In this document: positions 18,456-26,803 of the stretch, piece after piece | Layout of the letters: each line of letters begins with the position of its first letter | Numbering within the stretch: position 1 is the first letter of the stretch | Source: Qipengyuania vulgaris | GTDB lineage: Bacteria; Pseudomonadota; Alphaproteobacteria; Sphingomonadales; Sphingomonadaceae | Reading direction: 5' to 3' | Assembly (NCBI RefSeq): GCF_009827325.1 | Contig: NZ_WTYC01000001.1 | Span: forward strand, 496,001 to 560,000 | DNA length: 64,000 nt | Translations under genes and position numbers: made by a program | The notes under the pieces: generated by a model | The model's input: only the letters and a program-made list of their open reading frames with translations | Told to the model about the DNA's origin: nothing | Databases searched by the model: none

Positions 18456-18910
18456 TCTGCATCGAAATCTCCGGCACTTTCGCGCAAGCGGGAAAGCATG
18501 TCGCGCATGGCGAACTGCTCTTCTTGGCTGAGCACCGAAAACAGTTCTGCCTCGATCTTGAGCGCAAGAGGCATGATCCCGGCATGCACCGCCCTGCCCT
18601 CCGCCGTCAGTTCAAGCATGTGCGACCGGCCATCGTTCGCATTGGGTTTGCGCTCCGCGAGACCGCGCTGCTCCAGCGTCTTGCACGCGCGATTGACCGG
18701 CACCTTGTCCATCAACGTCGCCTGGGTGAGTTCGCGCTGGGTGGTTGGGCCGCTATCTCCGAGCACGGCCATGACCCGCCATTCGGTGGTCTTCAGCGCA
18801 AAACGCTTGCGATATTGCTCGGCAATGCGGGTAGACACCGCATTCGAGGCGACCGACAATTGATAGGGGAGGAATTCGGCGAGACGCTTGGCGGGCTTAC
18901 GAGTGGACAT
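18440..18910 (-). CDS. MarR-family transcriptional regulator
   Basis: A 156-aa winged-helix regulator. The DNA-binding region reads LKTTEWRVMAVLGDSGPTTQRELTQATLMDKVPVNRACKTLEQRGLAERKPNANDGRSHMLELTAEGR, with the DGRSH wing typical of MarR proteins. N- and C-terminal helices would form the dimer interface. It lies 65 bases downstream of the enoyl-CoA hydratase gene on the same strand and next to acyl-CoA genes, so it probably senses an aromatic acid or CoA thioester from that pathway (inference). Two direct TTGCAACT repeats phased by 21 bp lie upstream of its start and are candidate operators. Confidence 0.9.
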   Translation of the reverse strand: MSTRKPAKRLAEFLPYQLSVASNAVSTRIAEQYRKRFALKTTEWRVMAVLGDSGPTTQRELTQATLMDKVPVNRACKTLEQRGLAERKPNANDGRSHMLELTAEGRAVHAGIMPLALKIEAELFSVLSQEEQFAMRDMLSRLRESAGDFDAESLAD

Positions 18911-18948
18911 GGCTCACACGTCTAGTCCGATCACCCTGATTTACAAGG

Positions 18949-18977
18949 TTGCAACTGTGACCATCTCACTTGCAACT
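18949..18977. promoter_or_regulatory. Paired TTGCAACT repeats upstream of the marR-family gene
   Basis: TTGCAACT occurs at 18949-18956 and again at 18970-18977, exactly 21 bases (two helical turns) apart, in the short gap upstream of the MarR-family start at 18910 and touching the stop of the enoyl-CoA hydratase gene. Related TTGCAA words occur at 20019 upstream of the aldehyde dehydrogenase and near 24253 upstream of the thiolase. The helical phasing suggests a protein-binding site, most simply an autoregulatory MarR operator; this is inference. Confidence 0.5.
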
Positions 18978-19848
18978 AATTATATCCGGGCTCATCCCAC
19001 CACGGATAAAAATCGGGCATGTCCTCGCCGACGGTATCCGGGTAGTTGGGCGGGCGCTTCTCGAGGAAGCTGGCGATACCCTCCTTGGCATCGGCGCTAC
19101 GACTGAGACGGTAGATCGAACGGCTGTCGATCCGGTGCGCATCCATCGGGTGTCCGCCGGCTCCGAGCCGCCACATCATTGCCCGGGTCATGGCGACCGA
19201 CACCGCAGAGGTGTTGTCGGCGATCTCCCGCGCGAGTTTGATAGCTGCTTTCATCAGACCATCGGACGGATGAACTGAACGAACAAGACCCCGATGAAGC
19301 GCTTCATTCGCATCGAAAATGCGTCCAGTCATACACCACTCTATCGCGGTCTGCATCCCGACGAGCCGTGGAAGGAACCAGCTTGAGGCAGCCTCCGGCG
19401 TGATCCCGCGCCGCGCAAAAACGAAGCCAAAGCGCGCATTTTCGCTGCAAATTCGAATGTCGAACGGCAATTGCATCGTCGCGCCGACACCCACGGCGAC
19501 CCCGTTGCAGGCCCCGATCAGCGGCTTTTTGGAATTGAACAGTCGCAAGGTCAGCCGCCCGCCCCCATCGCGGACTCGCTCATCCGACAGGTCCTCGACA
19601 GGGTTCGGATCCGAGAATACGTGACCTCCGCCTTCGGGAGTAAGGTCCGCCCCCGCACAGAACGCACGCTCGCCGTGGCCCGTCACGATAACCGCCCGCA
19701 CGCTGTCGTCGGCATCGGTCACATCAAGCGCGTCGATGAATTCCTGCATCATGATCCGCGTGAACGCATTCATCTTTTCCGGGCGATGAAGCGTGACGGT
19801 GGCGATCCCATCGGCGATATCGAGTTTGATCTGGGTGTAGTCACTCAT
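18976..19848 (-). CDS. Enoyl-CoA hydratase/isomerase family protein
   Basis: A crotonase-fold protein of 290 aa. The oxyanion-hole segments are GHGERAFCAGADLTP and ACNGVAVGVGATMQLPFDIRICSENARFGFVFARRGITPEAASSWFLPRLVG, and the glutamate of the second segment fits the active-site position. The N terminus (MSDYTQIKLDIADGIATVTLHRPEKMNAFT) is typical. Family members hydrate enoyl-CoA, isomerise or hydrolyse acyl-CoA; the exact reaction cannot be told. It is divergent from the aldehyde dehydrogenase gene and upstream of the MarR gene, fitting a catabolic acyl-CoA pathway. Confidence 0.92.
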   Translation of the reverse strand: MSDYTQIKLDIADGIATVTLHRPEKMNAFTRIMMQEFIDALDVTDADDSVRAVIVTGHGERAFCAGADLTPEGGGHVFSDPNPVEDLSDERVRDGGGRLTLRLFNSKKPLIGACNGVAVGVGATMQLPFDIRICSENARFGFVFARRGITPEAASSWFLPRLVGMQTAIEWCMTGRIFDANEALHRGLVRSVHPSDGLMKAAIKLAREIADNTSAVSVAMTRAMMWRLGAGGHPMDAHRIDSRSIYRLSRSADAKEGIASFLEKRPPNYPDTVGEDMPDFYPWWDEPGYN

Positions 19849-20061
19849 TTGATTTCCTCAGGCCTCTCTGTCGGGTCCACTTGGAACACGCTCCTCGGCA
19901 AATTGGAAGCGGCTCGTTGTAAAACCTGACTGGCTTCTGCGTGCGCTGAAAGGCCTCGCCGACGAGGGTTCCCCAGGGTCCGGGAAATAGAGTCCGGAAC
20001 ATGAGCCTGAAGGATCCGTTGCAAATACGAACCTTCAATCAATCATCATCAAGGTGCACCC

Positions 20062-21441
20062 ATGGCGCAAATCCAGACCTGCAACCCCGCAACGCGTGAA
20101 CCAATCGAAACCTACGATCTCATGTCGAAAGACGAAGCCTTCGCCAAGATCGAGGCAGCGCACAACGCCTTTGTCGAATGGAAGACACGAAGCCACGAAG
20201 ATCGCGCGAAGGTCCTGCGCAAGATTGCAGGGACCCTTCGTGACAATTCGGACCGCATCAGCGACCTGATGACACGCGAGACCGGCAAATTGCTGAAAGA
20301 CGGCAAGATGGAAGTCGAAATTTGCGCGCGTATTTTCGAATACAGCGCCGATCACGGCCCTTCTGAACTTGCCGACGAGGAGCGCGAACATACGGGCGGC
20401 AAGAAGCGCGGCATCGTGACCTATTCGCCTATCGGCGTGATCTATTCCATCCAGCCGTGGAATTTTCCGCTGTATCAGCCGGTGCGCGTGCTGGCGGCCA
20501 ATGCGATGGCGGGCAATGCCTGCATTCTCAAGCATGCTTCCATCTGCACCGGCAGCGGGTTGCTGTTGCGCGACCTTTGTCTGGAGGCCGGTCTTCCGAA
20601 GGGCCTCTTCGAAGTCGTGCTGGTCGATCACGATACATCGGACGAAATCATCACCCATGAGAAAGTCCGCGCGGTCACGATGACGGGAAGCGATAGCGCT
20701 GGTCGGCACATCGGAAGCAAGGCTGCCGAGGCGTTGAAGAAGACAGTCCTGGAGCTGGGATCGAACGATGCCTATCTGGTGCTTGAAGACGCCGACATCG
20801 AGCTGGCGGTTAAAACCTGCGTTACCGGGCGGCTCTACAATAACGGCGAGACCTGCGTTTCGGCCAAGCGCTTTATCGTTACCGACGCGGTCTACGAGGA
20901 GTTCGTCGAGGGCTTCGTGAAGCAGATGAAGGCAACGAAGATGGGCGATCCCACGCAGGAGAATACCCAGCTCGGCCCGGTGTCCAGCAAGGAGCAGTTC
21001 GATACGCTAGTGGAGCAGGTACGCAAAAGCCTCGACGGTGGCTGCACCCTTCTCTGCGGCGGAGACCCGGAGGATGATCCGGATGGCTGGTATTACCCGG
21101 CGACCGTCCTTGCCGACTGCAAGAAGGGCACACCAGCCTACGACGATGAATTGTTCGGTCCCGTCGCTTCAGTCATCCGGGCGAAGGATGACGAGGACGC
21201 CATGCGCATCGCCAACGACAGCCGGTATGGACTTGGTGGCGGCATCTTCACCAAGGATCAGGACAAGGCGATCCGTCTCGCGCGCGACCACTTCGATACC
21301 GGCATGATCCGCATCAACTCTTTCGGAGCAGCCGATCCGAACATGCCCTTCGGAGGCGTCAAGGATTCCGGATATGGCCGCGAACATGGCGGCTTCGGCA
21401 TGAAGGAATTCGTCAACGCGAAGTCCATCTTCCTTCCCTGA
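20062..21441 (+). CDS. NAD(P)-dependent aldehyde dehydrogenase (succinate-semialdehyde dehydrogenase-like)
   Basis: ALDH-superfamily enzyme, 459 aa, which oxidises an aldehyde to its acid. The cofactor segment reads PIGVIYSIQPWNFPLYQPVR; the general-base glutamate is about E231 (VLELGSND) and the catalytic cysteine about C265 (NNGETCVSAKRF); the C-terminal GMIRINSFGAADPNMPFGGVKDSGYGREHGGFGMKEF is standard. It is closest in feel to short GabD1/Sad-type succinate-semialdehyde dehydrogenases. The substrate is not certain. The start has AAGGTG upstream. It leads a two-gene unit with the NAD(P)-binding protein. Confidence 0.92.
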   Translation: MAQIQTCNPATREPIETYDLMSKDEAFAKIEAAHNAFVEWKTRSHEDRAKVLRKIAGTLRDNSDRISDLMTRETGKLLKDGKMEVEICARIFEYSADHGPSELADEEREHTGGKKRGIVTYSPIGVIYSIQPWNFPLYQPVRVLAANAMAGNACILKHASICTGSGLLLRDLCLEAGLPKGLFEVVLVDHDTSDEIITHEKVRAVTMTGSDSAGRHIGSKAAEALKKTVLELGSNDAYLVLEDADIELAVKTCVTGRLYNNGETCVSAKRFIVTDAVYEEFVEGFVKQMKATKMGDPTQENTQLGPVSSKEQFDTLVEQVRKSLDGGCTLLCGGDPEDDPDGWYYPATVLADCKKGTPAYDDELFGPVASVIRAKDDEDAMRIANDSRYGLGGGIFTKDQDKAIRLARDHFDTGMIRINSFGAADPNMPFGGVKDSGYGREHGGFGMKEFVNAKSIFLP

Positions 21442-21469
21442 TCGCCCGCACAACAACAGGAGACCGTCC

Positions 21470-22069
21470 ATGAAAATCCTAGTCGCCGGAGCTACCGGCA
21501 ACACCGGCCTGCGCCTCGTCAGCGAGCTTTGCGAACGCGGCCATGAACCCATCGCGCTCGTAAGATCATCGTCCGATACGGAGAACCTGCCGAAAGGCGT
21601 GACACAGCGAGAGGGAGATCTTACCGACCTCGAAGACGATGTAACAAAGGGCTACGAAGTCGTCATCTTTGCTGCCGGTTCGGGCGGCGATACCGGCCCG
21701 GAAATGACCGACAAGGTCGACCGCGACGGCGCGATCAGCCTGATCGATATCGCCGAGAGAACCGGGGTGCGCCGTTTCGTGATGCTGAGTTCGGTGGGCG
21801 CCGACGATCCCGATCCGGACAGCGAACTGGCGCATTACCTCGAAGCGAAGCACGCGGCGGACGAGCGGCTGAAAAGCAGTTCGCTCGAATACGCGATCCT
21901 GCGACCAGTCGCCTTGACGGATGATGGTCCGACCGGATCAGTCAGGCTCGGTGACGACGTCGATCCAAAGGGAAAAGCCGCTCGCGGCGATGTCGCGGTA
22001 CTACTCGCCGACGCAGCAGAGCAGGATGAATGGGTGGGCGCAATCCGACTGATGGAAACGGTCGGCTGA
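21470..22069 (+). CDS. NAD(P)H-binding protein, atypical SDR family
   Basis: A 199-aa single-domain Rossmann protein of the atypical short-chain dehydrogenase type (YwnB/BVR-B-like). It starts with MKILVAGATGNTGLRLVSELCERGHEPIALVRS, a GxxGxxG nucleotide loop followed by the basic residue that suggests NADPH. The segment RRFVMLSSVGADDPD matches the family, but there is no YxxxK catalytic pair, so it may act as a sensor or quinone/flavin reductase rather than a classical dehydrogenase. It follows the aldehyde dehydrogenase by 28 bases with an AGGAG site and is followed by a strong terminator. Confidence 0.88.
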   Translation: MKILVAGATGNTGLRLVSELCERGHEPIALVRSSSDTENLPKGVTQREGDLTDLEDDVTKGYEVVIFAAGSGGDTGPEMTDKVDRDGAISLIDIAERTGVRRFVMLSSVGADDPDPDSELAHYLEAKHAADERLKSSSLEYAILRPVALTDDGPTGSVRLGDDVDPKGKAARGDVAVLLADAAEQDEWVGAIRLMETVG

Positions 22070-22088
22070 ATTCACGCACTGAAGTACA

Positions 22089-22124
22089 AAGCGCCGCCCG
22101 TTCCTGTTCGAACGGGCGGCGCTT
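22089..22124. terminator. Strong bidirectional stem-loop terminator
   Basis: A perfect 15-bp stem: AAGCGCCGCCCGTTC (22089-22103) pairs with 22110-22124 across a 6-base loop. It lies between the stop of the plus-strand SDR-like gene (22069) and the stop of the minus-strand dehydrogenase (22146). U-tracts are short on both sides, so it works either as a terminator or as 3'-end protection for both converging transcripts. Confidence 0.8.
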
Positions 22125-22145
22125 CTTGATCAGAGGGGGCGACGA

Positions 22146-22931
22146 CTACCGCGGAGCCATGCGGATCGCGCCGTCAAGCCGGACGTCCTCGCCATTGAAG
22201 TAGCCGCATTCGATCATGGTCATGGCGAGCATGGCATATTCGTCCGGGTTGCCGAGACGCTTGGGGAACGGAACGCTGGCAGCCAGCGCCTCTTTCACCT
22301 GCGGGGGTGCGGCGTTCATCAGCGGCGTGTTGAAGATGCCGGGGAGGATGGTGTTCACCCGGATACCTTCGCTCATCAGGTCGCGCGCGATTGGCAGGGT
22401 CATGCCGATCACGCCGCCTTTTGATGCCGAATAGGCGGCCTGGCCCATCTGGCCGTCTTCACCGGCAACCGATGCAGTGTTGACGATCGCACCGCGATCG
22501 CCGTCTTCGCTCAACGGGTCGAGCGTCATCATGCCGGCGGCCGATTTCGCAATGCAGCGGAAGGTGCCGACAAGGTTCACCTGGATCACGAATTCAAAGG
22601 CCTGCAGCGGAAAGTGGCTGATTTCGCCCGTCTGCTTATCGCGTTTGGCAGTCTTGATCGCGTTGCCGATGCCTGCGCAGTTGACCAGAATCCGTTCCTG
22701 TCCGTGCGCCTCTCGCGCCTTGGCGAAACCGGCGTCTACATCTTCATCGCTGGTGACGTTTACCTTGCAGAAGATCCCGCCGATGTCCTTCGCGACGGCT
22801 TCGCCCTTCTCTTCGTTCATGTCGAAAATGGCGACCTTTGCGCCCCTGGCCGCGATGGCACGGGCAGTGGCTTCGCCAAGGCCCGATGCACCTCCGGTGA
22901 CGACTGCGGGGGTATTGCTGCTAACTTCCAT
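22146..22931 (-). CDS. SDR-family 3-hydroxyacyl-CoA dehydrogenase (HSD10 type)
   Basis: A 261-aa short-chain dehydrogenase. The cofactor loop is TGGASGLGEATARAIAARGAKVAIFDM (NAD-preferring aspartate), the NNAG equivalent is VNCAGIGNA, the catalytic Ser-Tyr-Lys occur in VNTASVAGEDGQMGQAAYSASKGG, and the C terminus ends NGEDVRLDGAIRMAPR. The insert KTAKRDKQTGEISHFPLQAF marks type II 3-hydroxyacyl-CoA dehydrogenases (HSD17B10-like). I start at the ATG at 22931; the longer frame to 23054 only translates a repeat element. The thiolase gene lies upstream on the same strand, so the two likely carry out the last two steps of a beta-oxidation spiral. Confidence 0.92.
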   Translation of the reverse strand: MEVSSNTPAVVTGGASGLGEATARAIAARGAKVAIFDMNEEKGEAVAKDIGGIFCKVNVTSDEDVDAGFAKAREAHGQERILVNCAGIGNAIKTAKRDKQTGEISHFPLQAFEFVIQVNLVGTFRCIAKSAAGMMTLDPLSEDGDRGAIVNTASVAGEDGQMGQAAYSASKGGVIGMTLPIARDLMSEGIRVNTILPGIFNTPLMNAAPPQVKEALAASVPFPKRLGNPDEYAMLAMTMIECGYFNGEDVRLDGAIRMAPR

Positions 22932-22953
22932 TGTATATCTACCTCTCGGTTCC

Positions 22954-23040
22954 GTTCGCCCTGAGCTTGTCGAAGGGCCGTACTTCTTTTGAAATCCCGC
23001 GCCATAAGAAAAGCGGTGCTTCGACAGGCTCAGCACGAAC
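22954..23040. repeat. REP-like inverted repeat between thiolase and SDR genes
   Basis: Imperfect arms GTTCGCCCTGAGCTTGTCGAAG (22954 onward) and CTTCGACAGGCTCAGCACGAAC (to 23040) face each other across about 35 bases. The CTGAGC-TTGTCGAAG core is, as I recall, a widespread intergenic repeat in sphingomonad genomes, resembling REP/BIME elements mobilised by RAYT transposases. Read as protein it gives strings such as FVLSLSKH and STSSGRTE, which often extend gene models wrongly. It lies wholly in the gap between the SDR start and the thiolase stop. Confidence 0.85.
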
Positions 23041-23063
23041 GGGATCGGGAGCAATTGTCTTCT

Positions 23064-24236
23064 TTAGAGCGCCTCGATGATCGTAACATTGGCGACACCG
23101 CCGCCTTCGCACATCGTCTGCAAGCCGTATTTCTTGCCGCGCGCTTTCAGAGCGTGAACCAGCGTGGCCATAAGCTTGGTCCCCGATGCACCGAGCGGAT
23201 GGCCAAGCGCAATGGCACCGCCATTGACGTTCAGCTTCTCCGGATCCGCACCGGTATGCTTCAGCCATGCCAGCGGCACCGGCGCGAAGGCTTCGTTGAC
23301 TTCGAACAGATCGATGTCGGAAATCTTCATGCCCGCGCGTTCAAGTGCACGGTCCGTAGCGAAAAGCGGCTCTTCCAGCATGATGACCGGATCACCGGCC
23401 GTGACAGTGAGGTTGTGAATGCGCGCCAGTGGCGTGAGTCCATATTCCTTTAGCGCCTTTTCGCTGACCACCAGCACCGCGCTGGAACCGTCGCAGATCT
23501 GGCTGCTCGAAGCGGCAGTGATGGTGCCTTCCGGACTGAGCAGCTTCACTCCTGCAATACTTTCCAGCGTGGCGTCGAAGCGAATGCCTTCGTCCACCGT
23601 ATGCATCTCGGTGCCTTCGGCGGTATCGATCTCCACCGGCACGATTTCGCCCTGGAATGCGCCGGAGCGGGTTGCCTCGATCGCCTTCTCATGACTGGAC
23701 AAGGCAAAGCGGTCGAGATCGTCCTTGGTGAAGCCATGCTTCTTCACGATCATCTCCGCGCCCATGAACTGAGACCACTGGATGCCGGGATATTTCTCTT
23801 CGAGACCCGGCGATTTGTAGTTCCCCAGACCCTCTTTCATATGGAACATCGCGGTCGAACCCATGGGCACCCGCGTCATGCTCTCCACTCCGCTGGCGAT
23901 GACGACATCCTGCGTTCCGCTCATCACCGCCTGCGCAGCAAACTGGATCGCCTGCTGGCTGGAGCCGCACTGACGGTCGATGGTCACGGCGGGTACCCCC
24001 TCGCCGAGGCGCTTGCTGGCAAGAACGGCATTTCGTCCCACCTGCATCGCCTGTTCGCCGCCCTGGCTGACGCAGCCCATGACGACATCGTCGACGGCCT
24101 TTGCCTCCAGCCCCGAACGCTCCATCACCGCATCGAGCGATTGCGCTGCCAAGTCGACCGGATGGACCCCGGCAAGCCGCCCTCCCCGGCGTCCGCCCGC
24201 AGTGCGTACGGCTTCGACGATATAGGCTTCGGGCAT
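23064..24236 (-). CDS. Acetyl-CoA C-acyltransferase (thiolase)
   Basis: A 390-aa thiolase that condenses or cleaves acyl-CoA. The nucleophilic cysteine is C90 (TIDRQCGSSQQAIQFAAQAV), the histidine motif is NGGAIALGHPLGASGTKL, and the second cysteine lies in MCEGGGVANVTII. EVNEAFAPVPLAWL is the conserved adenine-side loop. The start at 24236 has GGAGAG upstream. It is probably degradative (FadA-like, steroid/acyl-CoA group), judging by its HSD10-type partner downstream, but an acetyl-CoA acetyltransferase role cannot be excluded. It is divergent from the 2OG oxygenase operon; a TTGCAA word lies just upstream. Confidence 0.94.
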   Translation of the reverse strand: MPEAYIVEAVRTAGGRRGGRLAGVHPVDLAAQSLDAVMERSGLEAKAVDDVVMGCVSQGGEQAMQVGRNAVLASKRLGEGVPAVTIDRQCGSSQQAIQFAAQAVMSGTQDVVIASGVESMTRVPMGSTAMFHMKEGLGNYKSPGLEEKYPGIQWSQFMGAEMIVKKHGFTKDDLDRFALSSHEKAIEATRSGAFQGEIVPVEIDTAEGTEMHTVDEGIRFDATLESIAGVKLLSPEGTITAASSSQICDGSSAVLVVSEKALKEYGLTPLARIHNLTVTAGDPVIMLEEPLFATDRALERAGMKISDIDLFEVNEAFAPVPLAWLKHTGADPEKLNVNGGAIALGHPLGASGTKLMATLVHALKARGKKYGLQTMCEGGGVANVTIIEAL

Positions 24237-24365
24237 CGGTCTCTCCAGTTGCGTTGCAATTTGATACGGGACTATGGCCGCTTTCCGTTTACGTCAAGTG
24301 CGGCTTGCGGCGTTGGTTGGTGCCCTGTGCTTGCGGGGAGGCAGAGCGCATCGTAAGGCTTGGTC

Positions 24366-25112
24366 ATGGCTGAAAAGAAGCTTTTCGAGATCAATCCCAA
24401 CCTCGATCGAGCCGCGCTCGCCGAACGCTTTGCGCAAAACGGGCGCGTCCAGGTTCGCGATGTCCTGACCGAAGAAACGGCGCGCGAGATCCAGATGATC
24501 CTCGCGCGCGCAACCAAGTGGGGCATGGCGGTTCAGGCCGGCGACGGACCGGGAATCAAACCGCAAAGCTTCCGCCAGGAAGAAGTGCAGGCACCGGGTG
24601 GTGCCGAACGGGTCAACGCTGCGGCGATGGCAGCACATCAGGCATCTGCAAGGGGCGACTATGCCTTTCGGTTTGCGCAATATCCGATACTGACTGCGAT
24701 CCAGGAAGGCTGGGATCCGGGCGGTCCGCACGAGTTGATCCTCGAATATATCAATGCACCCGAATTCCTTGATCTGGCCCGCGAGATCACCGCAACGCCT
24801 ACACTGACCAAGGCCGATGGGCAGGCCTCGCTATTCGCACCCAACCACTATCTGGGACGTCACATCGACAGCCACGTCGCCGAAGGATGGCGCTTTGCCT
24901 ACACCCTCAACTTTGCGCCGGACAACTGGCATCCGGATTGGGGAGGATACCTGCTGTTCCTTGATGAGGAGGGCGATATCGTCGAAGGCTTCCGCCCGCG
25001 ATTCAACGCGCTCAATCTCTTCGCCGTGCCGACCAGCCACATGGTTTCCTATGTCCCTCCATTCGCACCGATGGGCCGTACAGCGATAGTCGGCTGGCTA
25101 CGCGACAAGTGA
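24366..25112 (+). CDS. 2-oxoglutarate/Fe(II)-dependent oxygenase (prolyl-hydroxylase-like)
   Basis: A 248-aa double-stranded beta-helix dioxygenase. The iron ligands are H166 and D168 (LGRHIDSHVAEGWRFAYTLNF) and H225 (VPTSHMVSYV), and the 2-oxoglutarate-binding arginine is about R238 (MGRTAIVGWLRD). The WHPDWGGYLLFLDEEGDIV segment resembles the Ofd1/Tpa1 and bacterial prolyl-4-hydroxylase group, which hydroxylate protein side chains. The start is the ATG at 24366. The stop overlaps the start of the TPR gene (GTGATG), so the three-gene set with the methyltransferase is tightly coupled. Confidence 0.9.
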   Translation: MAEKKLFEINPNLDRAALAERFAQNGRVQVRDVLTEETAREIQMILARATKWGMAVQAGDGPGIKPQSFRQEEVQAPGGAERVNAAAMAAHQASARGDYAFRFAQYPILTAIQEGWDPGGPHELILEYINAPEFLDLAREITATPTLTKADGQASLFAPNHYLGRHIDSHVAEGWRFAYTLNFAPDNWHPDWGGYLLFLDEEGDIVEGFRPRFNALNLFAVPTSHMVSYVPPFAPMGRTAIVGWLRDK

Positions 25113-26803
25113 TGACGACTGCGCAAGACTGGTTTGCTCGCGCAATATCGGCAGAGCAGTCGGGAAATCTACAGGAGGGCTTGCGGCTTCTCGAACGGGG
25201 ATTGGCCGAACATCCCGAGCATGCTCAGCTGCACAATTCCTTGGGATCTATGGCGATGCGCAGCGGCAATCCCCAAGCTGCAGACGCCGCCTTTTCCCGC
25301 GCACTCGCGCTCGAGCCACGTAACCTCGAATTTGTCATCAACCGAGCGATTGCTCTCGGGAAACGGGGGCTCCATCAAGAGGGGCTGGCTCTGCTTACAG
25401 AGCATGAGGAAAGCGGATCTCGCGAGGCGCGCTATTGGTCGGTCCGGGCAGCAACCGCGCGATCTGCTGGTCGGCCCGCGGAAGCGGCGGCGGCTTATGA
25501 TCGCTGTCTTGCCATTGAACCCAGCCATGCAAAGGGTTTGCACGGTAGAGCCCGCACCGCACTTGATCGGGGCGAAGAAAATGCAGTTGCCCGCTTCGAT
25601 GCGGCGTTGGCGGTCAACAGTTCGGAGGCCGATCTATGGCTGGGCAAAGCTCAGGCGCTGGATGTGGCCGGACAGCACACAGCCGCGCGCGATATTGCGG
25701 AACAACTCGTTACACAGGCGCCGCAGTGGCTGGAAGGACTGAAATTCCTTTCTCAGCTGCGCTTGGCCGCAGGAGAAAAGGACTTCGCCGCGCATTATCG
25801 CGAGGCGGCAAGGCGCGTTCCCACGGACCCAGGTATTCCTTCCGCCCATGCGGCAGTGCTGGCGGGGCTGGACTATAACGAGGAAGCCGCCGAAGTTTCA
25901 GCCGAAGCACGCAAGAGATTCAGCTCACTCCCATACTTTGCTCTCCTCGAAGCCATCCATGCCGGCGCTGCCGGCCAGCCTAAAAGGGCTGAAAAGATCT
26001 TTGCCGATCTCGACCTCGACACCAGCGAACGTGCCATCCACGAAGCGCGTCACAGGATCCGGATCGGCGAGTTGGCCCGGGCGGAAGCGCTGCTCGATAC
26101 CGCGATCGGCGATGAATCCGTGTCGCATTCCGCCTACGCCCTGCTAGGCTTGGTCTGGCGGCTGAATGACGATCCCCGCGCGAATTGGCTACACGGTCAG
26201 GCAGGGCTGGTCCGGCTAATACCACTGCGCAACAGCGAGAACGTCCTGCCACCTGCCATCGAAACCTTGCACAAGCTTCACGAAAATTCGCCTCTCCCTC
26301 TCGGCCAGTCGCTGCGCGGAGGCACGCAAACGCGCCATATTCTGTTTCATCGGCATGAACCCGAGTTCGCCCGGTTGCAGGAAGCGATTGTCGGGACGCT
26401 GGAAGATTATCGAGCGGGTTTACCGCCTTATGACGAAACGCATCCACTCTTGCGCCACCGCAGCGCGCCATGGTCTCTGGCAGGATCCTGGTCGGTCAGG
26501 ATGCATGGCGGAGGCGATTTCCACACATCGCATATCCACCCCCAGGGCATGCTGAGCTCCGCGCTTTACCTTATCGTTCCAGACCAGGCGAAATCCGCAA
26601 ACCAGCAAGGGTGGCTTGAGATCGGGCGTCCTCCGCCCGACCTGGGACTGGACCTCGGACCGCTGACAACCATCGAACCGCAGGAAGGATGCCTAGCCCT
26701 GTTCCCAAGTACACTTTATCACGGGACCACCAGTTTCGGGAGGGGCTTGCGAATGACGGTAGCTTTCGACGTTGTAGCCGACGGTGTAGCTCGCCATGGA
26801 TAG
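25112..26803 (+). CDS. TPR protein with C-terminal putative 2OG-Fe(II) oxygenase domain
   Basis: A 563-aa two-part protein. Residues 1 to about 330 form TPR-like helical repeats (for example ERGLAEHPEHAQLHNSLGSMAM, DAAFSRALALEPRNLEFVINRAIAL). The C-terminal 200 residues match the putative 2OG-oxygenase family (PF13759-like): metal-ligand region FHTSHIHPQGMLSSALYL (H474/H476), distal LFPSTLYHGTTSF (H537) and GLRMTVAFDV (R547). The TPR part probably binds a protein substrate. It starts at the ATG at 25112 (a GTG three bases upstream is also possible), overlaps the oxygenase stop by one base, and overlaps the next gene by eight. Confidence 0.87.
   Translation: MTTAQDWFARAISAEQSGNLQEGLRLLERGLAEHPEHAQLHNSLGSMAMRSGNPQAADAAFSRALALEPRNLEFVINRAIALGKRGLHQEGLALLTEHEESGSREARYWSVRAATARSAGRPAEAAAAYDRCLAIEPSHAKGLHGRARTALDRGEENAVARFDAALAVNSSEADLWLGKAQALDVAGQHTAARDIAEQLVTQAPQWLEGLKFLSQLRLAAGEKDFAAHYREAARRVPTDPGIPSAHAAVLAGLDYNEEAAEVSAEARKRFSSLPYFALLEAIHAGAAGQPKRAEKIFADLDLDTSERAIHEARHRIRIGELARAEALLDTAIGDESVSHSAYALLGLVWRLNDDPRANWLHGQAGLVRLIPLRNSENVLPPAIETLHKLHENSPLPLGQSLRGGTQTRHILFHRHEPEFARLQEAIVGTLEDYRAGLPPYDETHPLLRHRSAPWSLAGSWSVRMHGGGDFHTSHIHPQGMLSSALYLIVPDQAKSANQQGWLEIGRPPPDLGLDLGPLTTIEPQEGCLALFPSTLYHGTTSFGRGLRMTVAFDVVADGVARHG

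Noticed and set aside
19849-20061. Two 65-codon minus-strand frames upstream of the enoyl-CoA hydratase gene
   Set aside because: No ribosome sites, no recognisable sequence, and the 213-base gap must hold two divergent promoters.
22932-23054. N-terminal 41-residue extension of the HSD10-type dehydrogenase
   Set aside because: These codons lie in the REP-like repeat; the ATG at 22931 gives a normal SDR N terminus.
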